Positions 33,844 to 45,860 of a stretch of DNA of 64,000 bases are shown one piece after another; position 1 is the first letter of the stretch; each line of letters opens with the position of its first letter. The stretch comes from Polytrichum commune (lineage: Eukaryota > Streptophyta > Polytrichopsida > Polytrichales > Polytrichaceae): the NCBI GenBank assembly GCA_950295325.1, contig OX485804.1, positions 42,222,001 through 42,286,000 of the forward strand, read 5' to 3'. Made by a program: the position numbers and the translations under genes. The notes under the pieces are model-generated. The model had not been told where the DNA came from, did not search any database, and worked only from the letters and a program-made list of their open reading frames with translations.

Positions 33844-34329
33844 CTAAAATGTACAGTTGGTCACAACTGTCACCGCACACCTGAGAAGAAGAAATGCATG
33901 TGGATCTCCAAGCTTCACGTGGAAGCTAAGCTGCAATGGCTTCCGCATGTAACCAGTGGTCCGCTCCATATGGCCAATAAAGGTGACGATGGTAAATGGG
34001 CAAAGAGCCAAGTCGTCGGCCGTCAACCGTAACTCTTGAACAAGTTTTTTGCCGATTATAACTGGTTGTGCCCCCGAATCCATCATCATACATTGGGGTG
34101 CAACCCAAATAGGATTGCCCCCAATCCAATCGACCACCAAAATGCCGGTATCATTCACCATACACATGACGCCATGTTGAATGCCACGGCACTTGCAAGT
34201 AGGCCTAGCAACTACATCAAACAAATAAATTGTTCCCGCGGATTCTGGTGAGTCATAAGATGTAGTCAGGCCCCTATCATTTGAGCTGTATGTGCTAAAA
34301 GATGCAATGGCCTCCGCTACAAGCTTCAC
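33844..34329 (-). pseudogene. gypsy aspartic protease region
   Basis: The frame includes the protease signature MDSGAQPVIIG (D-S-G catalytic box) about 80 residues in, preceded by CKCRGIQHGVMC and VDWIGGNPIWVAP. It sits between Gag and the methyltransferase domain, the expected protease position. The link to the methyltransferase is broken near 33690-33840. Confidence 0.7.
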
Positions 34330-34984
34330 TCGTTGTTTGACCGTTTCATCGGGATCCTCAGTTGCAGGGAATTATGCGGTGGTTTGAGTCACAGTGAGAG
34401 GAGACAAAGATGCCTTGCCTTCTAAATCCTATTTGCTAGGTGTAAAATCTTAGCCAGTTGGATGTCGGATAATGACCACATCATTGCTATAAACAAATGT
34501 ATATGCAACACCTTGGATGCCAATGTGTGCACCATGTTGGTTGCCGGATTTGGAGCCTCCATGCTCAAAATTTGACCACTGATAGATTGGACAACATATG
34601 CCAATCCAAAAGACAATGGCAGACGTGCGTGACCAATCTTATCAGCGGGGCCATTTTCCCGAGCTCGTAAGTTCTCCACAAACTCCCATGTGGTCAAAGG
34701 TGTGGCTCATGATACAGATTGAGCACGTGCACAACTGCCGAACTCACCACCTCCCCCAAAGTCCCAAACATATAATAATCCGTAGTGGACATAGTAGCCT
34801 TAGTTCCGGATTTTGCCGATGATTCTAAGATTTAGCTTGAGGACACCAAATTCTTAAACCTTTCTTCCAAGGCTCCAAGATTTGCCTCCAACGTCTTTTC
34901 CCGTTCGGAAGAAAGACATTTTTTCTGGATGGAGAACGAAACAATTTTCCACCGTGTGATTGTTCCATCCACATTGAGAACACT

Positions 34985-35700
34985 TCAACTACTTTCGTAA
35001 ATGTTTACCAGTCTCCTTCGTTGACGTGTTAGTGGGAACAACTGGGTTTCGCTTCGGATTATTCGCGGTGTGGGCATGCCTTTGCTTTGAAGGACAATCC
35101 TTCTTAGCGTGGCCCGACTGCCCACAAGACCAACAATATAAGTTTTTGTCCCCCTGTACATCTGCCAATCCTGCAGTCGCAACCGAAGTCTACCGGAATT
35201 TGTTAGAATCCACTAGCAAATACCAAATTAGTGGCATCGTGCTGACACAAGGCACGATTGCAATGTTTTACAACGGCAAATGCCTATGCAAATATCACCC
35301 ATCTACTATAATCCATAATGAAAGTGGGTAGAGCTAAGTCAATGAGGCGTTTGTCAATCTTTGACAAAAGGACCTTTACCAATTAGCTCTCTGCGAAAAC
35401 ACCTTCAGATTCCCTGGCAAATCTCGCCAACCTCGTGTGCATGGTACGAGGTGTATCGTCTTTCTCCGGCCGGAAGTCATGGATCCACTGCATTTGATCC
35501 CGACGGAAACTTCCGTATTCCTTCTCCAAATGGAGATGGAATTCATGTAAAGAATCAAAATCTGGCGGAACCCCTAAGGAACCTATTGCCGCATGGATAA
35601 CCTGGACATAACAAGAGAGTGAAAAGATTGGGCTCAATGTATTCGCAGATGTGGAAGCATGAACCTTCTCCTTAGGTTCACTAGGGAAAGGCCCCTCCAC
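34985..35700 (-). pseudogene. gypsy Gag remnant with CCHC zinc knuckle
   Basis: The 35700-35383 frame resembles the retrotransposon Gag core (DSLHEFHLHLEKEYGSF, then RDQMQWIHDFRPEKDDT and RLARFARES). Further on, at about 35130-35085 in another frame, CWSCGQSGHAKKDC gives the C-x2-C-x4-H-x4-C nucleic-acid-binding knuckle. Frameshifts separate the two parts. Confidence 0.75.
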
Positions 35701-37100
35701 ATTTACTACAAATACGCCCTCTCCTTACTCTATCTTAACCACATGAGCGACTGATGAAGTAAAAGTCGTGTTTTCCTTCAATTCAGAAACTAACTCCACC
35801 CAAGTCTACCAATACCACTTTACCTGACGAAACTTCATCTAATGAGCATCCCTTCACTTCTCATAAATCTGGAGCGTTTTGTGCTACAGATGTTGGGTTA
35901 ACGTTCGAATATATACTAGTCATTAAAACTGGTATTGCGTTGTCGCTTCTCCCTTATCCACATTCTAAACCAAATTTTCCAATATTGCAAGGAAATGGTT
36001 CCTATTCAAACAAAAAACCGGTCTCGGATACTTTCTCGTGTTTCTTCCACCATATCGTCAAAGATTCCTACCCAAAGAACTTGAGACCGAGTGGCAGTCC
36101 TCCATGCTGAAATAGGCTAAAAAACCTTGTCGGATGCTACCATTGGTTCAATGTCTGAAAAATCAGAGGATCGACCTTCTGATGCTCCTAAAGATGGAGA
36201 ATGATAATGTTGGCTTCAAGTTGTAACCATAGATTCACAATGGGTTCGGTCACTAGAGCCAACAACCTATTAATCTAATGTCAAGGTAAAATGTTAAAAT
36301 GTGAAAAACAACAATCACCTCTAACCACCATCAATCTTATGCTCTATTGGTGATCAATCCAACCTCACCATAAGGGAATACAAGCACCGCGCACTTGATG
36401 CACACACAAGGGTCTTATCAATCATTATTCCGACCTCACCCTCACGATACCCTATCACAAATTAGCCCAACACAAAATAGGACAATGTTGGCAACATCCA
36501 GCAACACAGCCCATCACGGGGAAAGGTACAACAACGAAATATAAAAAACAATGCATATGTTGCAGTAGATTCTCTTCCCCAAACAACAATTAAGCAAAAC
36601 TTGAAATTTACCGCGAACAACCGACATTCGCCTACGATAGGTGGTCAAGCGTGAGATACATTTATTGATGTGGAAAAGAATTGGCACATAAGCACATCTC
36701 TCATCTTCCCACTCAATATAAAAACTCCCTCCCACAACAATTCCCGGAATTTGTGTTGCTAAATACAATTTGACCTCAACAATTATGTCGTTATGTCAAA
36801 TGGTGATTCTATATGCCTTCAATGGAATTTTTTCGGCAATCCCATGCACATATTTCTAAATGAATCCCAATGACCGCCAATTTGCCCCAAAAAATTCAAG
36901 TATACGATTATTTGAATGCCGTCCTTTTATTTTTCTTTCAAGCAAAAGAAAATGAAAACCCCTTCTTATGCCAAGTACCTCTCTCAAGTTAATGTGAAAG
37001 AAAAATAAGCTAATCACAAATTCGTTGCAATCCTACGCCCTCTGCGTGTTTCTAGATATTTTGGCGAACTCTGCTTGCGATGCCTCACGTCATCCGAAAC
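35701..37100. other. Upstream part of the retroelement and flanking AT-rich sequence
   Basis: About 35701-36260 is probably the 5' untranslated part of the gypsy element. From there to 37100 I see no coding frame and no LTR whose partner I could find. Long-diverged repeats would be missed by eye. Confidence 0.3.
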
Positions 37101-37110
37101 CTAAATACCT

Positions 37111-37265
37111 GGGGTAAGGCGGAGGGGGCCAAGAAAAGGGCCTAGGCCCTGCCTAGAGAGGGCAAGGGGGTAGCAGGGTGGCAAAGGGGGTCCTAAGGGG
37201 GTAAACTAGGGAGGTTGCCTAGCTAGGGGGGTAGGTATAGGAAGGGGGGAGGAGAAGGGGGTGGT
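37111..37265 (+). repeat. G-run-rich tract (possible G-quadruplex cluster)
   Basis: More than ten runs of three to six G on the plus strand with short spacers such as 'caagggggtagcagggtgg' and 'ctaggggggtaggtata'. The irregular repeats look like a decayed 'aGGGGGta' minisatellite. It stands out sharply from the AT-rich surroundings. Confidence 0.6.
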
Positions 37266-37595
37266 AGACTAAAGTTATCTAAGAGAATTCAAGCTATCTA
37301 ATAGCTATTTAAGAGCAGTAGAACTCAAGCGGTGGACTGAAGGTCGGAGGAAATTTTGAAGGAGCGCAAGAGCTAAAGTGTTGATAATGTGTTATGGAGA
37401 AAGGCAAGTAATGCTTAATGTAGATAAAATTACAGAGTATGCGTAGATAGAATTCTCCATATGCCAAGAGAAGCAGAAGGTTTTCTTTATATAAAATAAA
37501 AAGTATTTTAATAAAATGAGAAGTGTCATTACTTGTCTTTATCTACTAAAATGCGTAGCCTTCCTTTCCTAACCTTAGACCTTCTCATCATGGAC

Positions 37596-37983
37596 ATCAT
37601 GGCGGGTGAAGAAGAGTGTCATCTAAGTCCCATTTAACGGTCTTCGTCTCCGATTATTTTCCATGGTTACATTTCGTAACTTCAAATCAACCATACGGGC
37701 TTTGTGTTATGTTTTCGATGTCACTTGCTTTGAAAGGATAAGATGATCACAGTCACGGCTCATTTGGTATGTTGTTGATATGTTTACTGTGGTTATTCTC
37801 TTTCTTCCCGCACTTATGTAGTCGATGGGCATACACTAGGTCTATCAATCGTTTAGAACCTACATGTCTCATGCACAACATGGCGGGTCAAGAAGAGTGT
37901 CCATTAAGTCCCATTTAGCGGTCTTTGTGTCCGATTACTTTAAATGGTTTGTATATTGTAACTCCAAATCAACAGTACAAGGC
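37596..37983 (+). repeat. Direct duplication of about 110 bases
   Basis: 37596-37706 and 37872-37983 share 'catggcgggt.aagaagagtg', 'aagtcccattta.cggtctt' and 'ccaaatcaac'-type blocks, 276 bases apart. Both copies are non-coding as far as I can see. Confidence 0.6.
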
Positions 37984-38683
37984 GAAATTTCCGTACGTGA
38001 AACTCTCAATCTCATGAGATTTATACGATTACGATACTCAAGTGTCGCATCACCCACTCTCTTACTATAGCAGATGTTACATTATGTATGTATATCAATT
38101 ACTGTTTTCAATATCGGTATTTGAGTTCCATGCCCAGGTCATGCTAAAGTTGGAACCGGCGATCTTTTTGTCCGCCCCCCATCTTTCTTCCTTGTTTGGT
38201 AAATATTATGAGTAAGGCGTTCAACCGATTGAGTTACTTCTGCGATTTGGTGCTACTGTCACGTTTGTTGAGGTTCTGCCTCACAGTCGATAGATATTGG
38301 TACAATACTACGAGTTGTCTGTATCGACACTGTAGACTTCGTGTGTCGGTGACCAATGAGTGCGTTTGATCCAGTGTCTGAAGCCTGAAGCAGGCTTGTT
38401 ATGACATAACTATTGTAACACGCCCTCGGTCCTGAATGTTGAACTCATCACAAGGTGGCTATTTGATGTCAACCATTTTTCACTCTTACGTCATGCATGT
38501 CACTGACGTAAATGTAAATGAACTCAGGGGCGTGCCAACCATTCTTGCCTTCCAACTTGTCAGGTAGTATTTACTGCAATAAATCCCTAGTAATCTTGTA
38601 TCTACTAGGTAAAGCAATTCCAGTATCATTTGCTTTAGTAGGAGCCTGGGTGAGTAGTGTATTTCTACTAATTCTAATCCCAA

Positions 38684-39300
38684 TTGTGTATGCTCTGGGT
38701 GCAGTGTGTTAGAACCGTGATAGCAGAACCCTACAATCAAACCAAACTGTTGATCTTAAATGTGCATGGTATACTTCTGGATACCAGCCTATTGACTCAA
38801 CCAAATCCAAATTGCAACATCCGTATGACCAAAAAAACTTACACACGTAGGTTCGTGTTCAGGCCATGGATGATGGAGTTCTTGGGCCGGTGTTTTAAAA
38901 TGTTCAAAATAACATTTTGGAGTACAAAAAGTAGTGAATATATGGAAGAGGTTCTACGGAAGATCCTACCAGTGTTCTCACATTTGGAAGGCCATATACC
39001 AATTTTCACGTGGTCAGCAAAGGATTGCGAGTTAATTCAAAAGAGTGATGAGGTTTCATTGTGGGGGAAACCCTTGACCAAGGTTTGGTAAAAATGACCA
39101 TGTTCGGATGCTACCAACACTGTTATTATAGACCATTATGAGCCTAGGATGGACTTCACCCCACAATCGAATGTAATCATTCCCCCCCTTTCTATGTTAC
39201 AAATCTGAAGGATTTATTTGAGGACAAAGATTATTTACAGAAAAATTTATGGCCAACTCTTCAAGGCCTCTATGTGCACCATGACGTTGGAAGTTTTTGA
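38684..39300 (+). pseudogene. Broken FCP1-homology (CTD-phosphatase-like) domain fragment
   Basis: From about 38744 the frame reads KLLILNVHGILLDT, matching the first motif of plant FCP1/SCP-like proteins, then VFRPWMMEFLGRCF, ITFWSTKSSEYMEEVL and WGKPLTKVW, all in family order. After 39091 the domain continues in another frame (TVIIDHYEPRMDF, where relatives have a TLLIDDSPYK-like motif) and then a third (YVTNLKDLFEDKDYL to the stop at 39300). Two frameshifts and loss of the nucleophile Asp (LNVHG instead of a D-L-N/D-x start) mean it cannot be an active phosphatase. Likely a captured or retroposed gene fragment in transposon territory. Confidence 0.65.
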
Positions 39301-39602
39301 TCCACTTGCAATCTATCCAGAATGCAAGCAGGGGTGTGTGAACTGAATCAATTTTCGAAGAATATGGCAAAGACTATTGTGGAGGCTCTAGGAGGTGAGG
39401 GGAGTTGTGAACTTGAAGTTCACAATGAACATTGTCCCCCCCTCCTCTTAGTTGGTCCATGACTAATTGAATTTCGATTTTACTTGCATGTGTAGGTGGT
39501 TCCCGGGATGGAATTGCGGGGAAGGGGTGCGAAAACATGGGATAGCACATTAGACAATACAACATTGCCTGCACGCCCGGTTTGTACAATCCATCCCTGA
39601 AC

Positions 39603-39735
39603 ATTTTTTGAAGTCATTTAGCAGTCATTTAGCAATCATTCGGCAGTCATTTAGCAGTCATTTAGCGGTCATTTAGCAGTCATTAAGCAATCATTCAACA
39701 GTCCTTAAGCAATCCATCCCTGAACATTTTTAGAA
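39603..39735 (+). repeat. 12-base minisatellite with duplicated flank
   Basis: About eight imperfect units of 'gcagtcatttag' (variants gcaatcattcgg, gcggtcatttag, gcaatcattaag) span 39612-39712. Nearly the same flank, 'aatccatccctgaacattttt', occurs before (39586-39607) and after (39711-39731) the array, as if the array expanded inside a duplicated site. Confidence 0.8.
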
Positions 39736-39743
39736 CCGTATAA

Positions 39744-40182
39744 ATGTCGTATGCATTGTTTGGTGTGGGTTTTTTAGTCCATTATGGAAGTGACATTGGA
39801 TGGCAACGAAAACATTGGTTAGTGCCACATGAAGCCCTGATTGCTGACACATTGCTAATTAGATACTTACATTGTATGAGGTATGCCATTGATTGTTTTG
39901 TGGATGGTGTATGGGTGCAGTTCAATGTTGGACAATCCGTGCATATGATGAGCCCGAAAAACAAGAGACGGAAGGTGGCCATTGGTAAAATCAGCGGTGT
40001 GGGGGTGTAGATAAGTTTCATTTTAAGGTCATTCCGGAGTTTTGCTACAAAGTGGACGTGACCACTGCTTACCTAGGTGACGTGAAACTTGCATATCCAC
40101 ATGAAGACGAAGACCAATGGGTAGTGAAAGATGTGGTGGGAGGGTGCACACTGTGGAATGAAAGGAACCTGAGAGCAACATG
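39744..40182 (+). pseudogene. Frameshifted coding fragment of unknown family
   Basis: The first frame (39744-40010) encodes about 88 residues including WVQFNVGQSVHMMSPKNKRR and ends in IGKISG. One base appears missing near 40005. In the next frame the sequence continues VDKFHFKVIPEFCYKVDV, then LAYPHEDEDQWVV and VGGCTLWNERNL, to a stop at 40182. The switch makes sense as one protein of about 145 residues, which suggests a real but broken gene. It is not recognised; the setting suggests a transposon-associated protein. Confidence 0.45.
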
Positions 40183-41160
40183 ATTTTCCTCCCATGTACT
40201 TATCAGGGAGGACATAGAGGGCTTCCGCATTGTAAACTCTGAACCCACTCAAGAACACACCCACGCATTTTCTTGGGAACTGAACAATAAATTTGAAATA
40301 TGTATTCTTTTTCAAATATAATCCCGACTCACCCATCGAGTCTCCATCTTTAATGCTTGAATGGTAGTTGCATGCTTGAAAGGTATTGTTAACGCAATTT
40401 CTGATTGTCATTGGCATGCATTGAGTAGCAATTTTGTCGTCGCTGAGGTCGACTTCTTCGCAGATTTTGTAGTCACTGTGAAGTTGAGATGGATGTTGAT
40501 TGTATATCAATGACTGCACAGATTTTGCAATGTAGTCATTGTTAACCATTCAAAGTCGCCTCGCAGTCAAAATGACATGACACAAATCCGTCGTGGCACA
40601 ATCATGGCCGCACAAAAAGCACAAAAATTTGTACCTGATGTCGAATTCTAGTCATTTATGTATTCACGTGGAGGTCTAAGTCATTACAAAAGACACGTGT
40701 ACCCCTGACACCTCGGCACACGCACTGAAATGTCTCACTAATGAAAGAGTAAACAAAGGCTCAATGTGGTCATAGATGCCATGAGCTGCAGCCACGAGCC
40801 AGCCAGGGGCTTCAGCTCCTCCGCCTCTCCTCTAATTTTTTTTCAAATTTTTTAAAAAAAATTGTGAATGAATTTTGAATGAACCGGTTTCAAGAATACT
40901 CCTCCCAAATTCAATGATGTGAAGTCAAGCTTGCAAGCGAACAAATGACAACAAATTCTGTGGACAATTTAATAATTCATTATCAAAATTGACCTTGATG
41001 TGCCATTCACAAGCAAACATTCTTCTTTTTGTTGCTCCGCAAATCTGTGATGTTCTTCGCTCTGACAATCCGCAACTTTGTCACTCCTTATCCTCACGCC
41101 CTTCCTTGCGTGTCATATCTCAAGAATGAAGAAGAAAAGAAGAAAATTGAAGGATTCTTG
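40183..41160. other. Intergenic, no gene recognised
   Basis: AT-rich sequence. A minus-strand open frame at 40073-40549 overlaps the preceding pseudogene and has no family features, so I do not call it. Confidence 0.3.
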
Positions 41161-41164
41161 CCAA

Positions 41165-41503
41165 GTGAAAAAGAAGAGAGTCAAACCCTTGTAAGAACTC
41201 TAATTATCTCTTCAAATGCACACAATGAGTCAAGTTATCTCTCATTCCACTACGGGAGAATTCAAGAATGTAAGTAGGGGGAGAAAAATTTAAGATTTAT
41301 TGCAAAAACATGTAATTTTCACCTCACACAAGCTCTCTCCACACACTCACTCACAAGGCTTGACTTGGCAAGAATGCCAAGCCAAGGAGGAGGCTCCTCA
41401 TTTAGGAACATCTCTTCAACTTTTAAGATTCATCCATCCAAATCTAAATGAATGAAATCCCACGGATAAGGTGCGGCCGTTGATGCCGCATACCGTAACA
41501 TAT
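41165..41503 (-). repeat. LTR-like repeat, copy 2
   Basis: Matches 24902-25232 along its whole length with scattered substitutions and ends at the minus-strand TGTTACGGTATGCGGC. No matching second LTR or coding region was found beside it, so it is probably a solo LTR. Confidence 0.5.
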
Positions 41504-44500
41504 TGTAGACTAGTTTTTATAGTATATTCGTACAAAGCGTGGATTCAATATGACATCTTTATTTTTTAGTACCTCTTGTTGTGAGATCGCTTTATGCTTC
41601 AATGTTTAGATTAGTGTCCTTTCATTTTTGTGAGAATGTAATGCTAAATACACTAAACATGATACTTAGTGCATAAATTACTATTTGGAGTTACACAATG
41701 CTATATGTTTTTACTATTGATGTTTTTTTTACCAAACACAACTACACTAAATATGATATTTTAGTGTCATATGGTATTTTATGTCACTATGGTAACTTTT
41801 CGGATGACACTTCTTATGAATGAGTTTACAAATACTATCATATATGATGGATGACTTCATTCATTGGCCAAAACCCTACCTTCTCTTGTCAAGAACTTGT
41901 GATAAAATATTGTCATGGATGATTGAAATTTGGATGAGAAATCACTTGGTAAGTGACAGTAATTGTAACACTGTAAATTTATAATCCCCCAATTTTTTTA
42001 CAAGGACTGACAAATAATGTTGGTTTAACATTTATTGTTGGTGACACTATACCACGGTTTGCAATTAGCATTGGGCAAGACATTTAGAATTGGTGACACT
42101 AAATATCATTTTAAGTGTATTAATGTTCTATAATGTCCAAACAACCAATTTGATATTTGTTGACAACTTGATCATTATGTTGATGTGTCTCACAAAAACC
42201 ACTACACTCCATTATTCTAGGGTATCACATAGCCAATTAATTCCATCTCAATGCACTTCTAGCCTTCTTATAAGCCTTTTTTCTTCATGGCCTTAATTTG
42301 TATTGCAGGATGTCCCCCAATTCTCACAAGAAAGTTCATTGCTTAGGGCCACTTCACACATGAGACTGAGAGCCCGTGATCATTACACTTCAAGCACTCT
42401 CATTGGTGGAAAAGGTAGAGTTGGTCCAAGTTTGCTTCACACTACGCTTGAGGAACCAATGAAGTATATGAATGCAAGATGGATGTAAAGTCTACATGGA
42501 TTCTTACATGGCATCAAATGGATAATGTTTCATGGTCACTTGGATTATTTCCAAAAACCACCTCTTGGAGGTAGGCCTAACACAAAACCATGAGAGCATG
42601 GCACTCGGAATGCTCACAACCATTGATTTCTTCTATTTTATCATGTGTGAGAACTCGCATGATTAGAAATTCATTGAAATAGCATTTGGTTGAAGGCCCG
42701 GTCACATGACTTCACACTATACTTGAAGATCCGTGACCACACTGCATGATTTTGGAGGTGTTTTGGGACGGCCTTTGGACACTTTCTTTTGGGCTCTCAC
42801 AATTTCATGGCGATGGCTTTTGGCTCGTGTGTGAAGTGGCCCTTATTACCATAGTATGCTTCTAGGTTCATTTTATTTTTGGGTCTCAACCAATTTGAGA
42901 TTAACACATGGGTAATTATGATCTTAAGATGTTTGACTTTAATTCTAGAATTTCCATGACATGTTCTTGTTCCATGGCTAGTTATGAATGTCTCCTCAAC
43001 ATTTCCAATGTTGTACCAGTTTTTTCCTTGTTAATTTATTCACAAAATCTCAAAGTCACACTATTATTCAGGAAGCACATACTTAGAGTGTGTCAGAAAA
43101 TGTCAGAATTTTACCCAACAAAATCTGACAGGAAGTTTTTGACACTAAATTTTACGAAATTTTGAAGACGTGAGATTTTTTGTTTATCCCGAAGCCAATT
43201 TAAAGACGTGCATAACATTATTCAACTTTAATTGAGAGTTTCAATTTCAAAAATGGACGGACTCTTGACCCAAAGCAATAACTATGAAATTAGGTGCAAA
43301 GATTGACAAGGTCTAGGGAAACCGGGGCCCAACTTTTAACTAATTATCGTTGGCGTGCATGGTCTTGGTGGGGTTAGAGCTTTGCGAGGGCCATGTGGTC
43401 GTTAGGTAGCAAGATAGACTAATACATGCAACCCCATATCATGAACTAAAGCCAATTTATCCAACCCACGGGGGGTGCACTTCATTGTCAAGTTGAACAC
43501 CACGTGCGATAAAACAAAATCTACTTTTTACATAAAGCATCACCAAAATGATTCAAAAGTTTATGATTTTTTTTTCATGAGTAGATATACATGGTATCTA
43601 TTACATAGTAAAAATTTGTAACCAAATTTGATGATTTGTGTTTTTTAATAAAACATACCGTTTCTAACTAGAATGACGCAACATTGAACTAAAAAAATTA
43701 CTACAAAAAATGAAGATGACTAAAAATTTCAAAAAAATATACAAAAGATATTACCAATGGTTATGTGTATGTAGAAAAAATATCATAATTTTAAAAATTA
43801 TCTATGGCATGTAATATAGGGTAGCAAACTTTTATCTCACGTGACTATGAAATGTAAGGGGGTGTGATCCCCCCGTGATCCAACCAATATCCAACATGTA
43901 CATCACTATGGGCCATGGCTAAGCAAGCAACCTACAACATTAAATTAAAGTATTGGTAGTAAGCTTAGCTTGCGCATGAGGGGTGCCATGACCATCAGAT
44001 TGTCAGTACCATGCCAGGGAATAAGAGGTTAGAATGAGGCTCCATATGGTTACTAGGGTTGTCTTTTAGCTAGCTACACACATTTGCCGGTGAACTCATT
44101 GTAGTAAGACTCAAATTTTCAACTTAATCTTTAGACCCAAAGCAACACATGGGAATTGTCCAAGAATTCTCTCTAACATATTCCCACGCCCACTGAAACT
44201 TCTCATGCAGCTAATTAATGTTATGTAGAGAGCATAAATCGACGCATTCAACTATTGGTTTCCAAATATGACAAAGTGGTACAATATTTTTGAACAATAT
44301 TTAGTTGTCCACACAATGTCTAAACTGAACCAAAAATAATACTAATGGGTACACACATTTTTTTCGTGCAATATTTTTCTGGACAAAGTAACTTGAAACT
44401 AAATACCTAGTGCCTACCTACTTCTTAGGTGTGCTCAATGACACTCTTCATCAACCCCTTACTTTTTTCTTTTTTATCTGGCTACTAGTAGCCACTTAGC

Positions 44501-45240
44501 TACAGTGGAGTGAGTTGATTTACGCACACATGTTAAGAAAATTGGATTTTTGGCTTGTAAGGTGTCAACTTCATATAATCATACATACAAGTACAAGTAC
44601 GAGGTGGTGCCAACTAGCTTCTCAAGGGTAGAGTGGAGTCACTTAAAAATCATGACCTATCATTGAGCTCCATGAATGGGAGTAGCCAATGAGCTCCATT
44701 ATGAGCCATGGATGGAGCCCATCCTCCCATCCAAGGGCTCACTTTGCCTTGAGTGGGGTGGGTGGTGTCACCACTTTTTCCTCCATTCTTCACCCTTTTG
44801 GTCACCAACCTATCTTAACTTGTACCTTGTAGCCTCTTTGGTCATGTAGTGCCGACTAATGATGCCACATTTTGATTGTAGCAGAGTTCAAGAATTTTGG
44901 GGATTAAAATTCAAGATCAAGAGTGGGGCGCATTGGTGATGCTTGAAGGTGGCTTACAAAGATTCTCATTTGGGGCTTGTAGTGGGTGTATGTTCCCAAA
45001 TGAAACTCAACCTCGTTGATTTCTGTGATGACGAGGTATTTGATTCATGGAAGAGAGGAGTGGAATTTTGATAGTGTGGAATTGAGAGTTGAATTTGAAT
45101 ATAGAGAAATATTCATACCTACTAGTAGCATAATATTTTAAAACCACAATTGTGCATTTGGATGCAATCATGTTTATGCAAATGCCACCTCCCTCCCTAC
45201 CAAATTGTACTTGTATGTATGAGTATATGAATGGTCTTTC
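41504..45240. other. AT-rich region without recognisable genes
   Basis: Contains short internal repeats (for example 'ttggtgacacta' near 42039 and 42087) and a stretch near 41690 ('actatttggagttaca.aatg') that resembles the arm of the foldback units at 50.1-51.4 kb. A short open frame at 42303-42488 has no family features I can name. Probably decayed transposon sequence. Confidence 0.35.
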
Positions 45241-45284
45241 TAACCAATGATGTTCATATTGAGTATATTATTTTGTTTATGAGT

Positions 45285-45860
45285 GTCGTGCACCTCTCCA
45301 TAAGGAGTGCCCAAAACACCATGGGCACAAGGGGGACCCCGGAGTGACACCCGAGACTTGTGGCGCCATTGTTGAGAGGGCCCAAGTGATCCTAGTGTGG
45401 GTGAGGGCCCTGGGCGTTGGGAACGCCTCCCACCTACGGAAACTAGGAGTCCCGAGGGTAAGGCCATGAGCTATGCGTAGCTTATGCTGTGCGGATTTTA
45501 GAATGCTCAAGAACACCTCAATCGGAGGTGTGGGCTAGGAGATATGACAATTTGAGTGGGGCGTCATTCCGGGACAACGCCCTGGTACATCAGTTGCCCG
45601 GGAGTGGCTCCGGAGACTGCCAAGGTTTGAACAGGCATAACTTACTCAATACTTGCCCGATTGGGGCAAGTGAGGACGGGTCCATTGGTATCTATGTGAA
45701 ACGCAGATGACGGTGAAGTGGTCATATGTGATCATCAAAGATCATACAAGGAAGTTATGTTGTTCTGAAGCAGCTAGGGGTTTCTAGCCCCAACGGCTAA
45801 GGGAAAATGTCTACTTGGCCCCAATTCTTAGTAGAGAGACAAAAAATTTCTTGACGGTAG
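45285..45860. other. GC-rich island of unknown nature
   Basis: About 570 bases markedly richer in G and C than either flank, with sharp edges. It contains short perfect hairpins such as GGCGTT-GGG-AACGCC (45413-45427). Open frames occur on both strands but none is conserved in character. I could not match it to rRNA, tRNA or organelle genes. It may be an LTR or internal part of a GC-rich transposon. Confidence 0.4.

Larger units (their letters stand above)
29110..36260 (-). mobile_element. Decayed Ty3/gypsy LTR retrotransposon with methyltransferase and PHD-like domains
   Basis: On the minus strand, from high to low coordinates: Gag with zinc knuckle, aspartic protease, a C5-cytosine methyltransferase domain, reverse transcriptase, RNase H, integrase, and a PHD-finger-like tail. 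RT-RNase H-integrase order places it in Ty3/gypsy. Many stops and frameshifts interrupt every domain, so it is inactive. The limits are approximate. A possible primer-binding zone lies near 36210-36235, where the minus strand reads TTGGCTCTAGTGACCGAACC, but matching LTRs could not be paired by eye. The CACTA element ends about 190 bases beyond the PHD-like tail and may have inserted into the 3' part. Confidence 0.85.
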
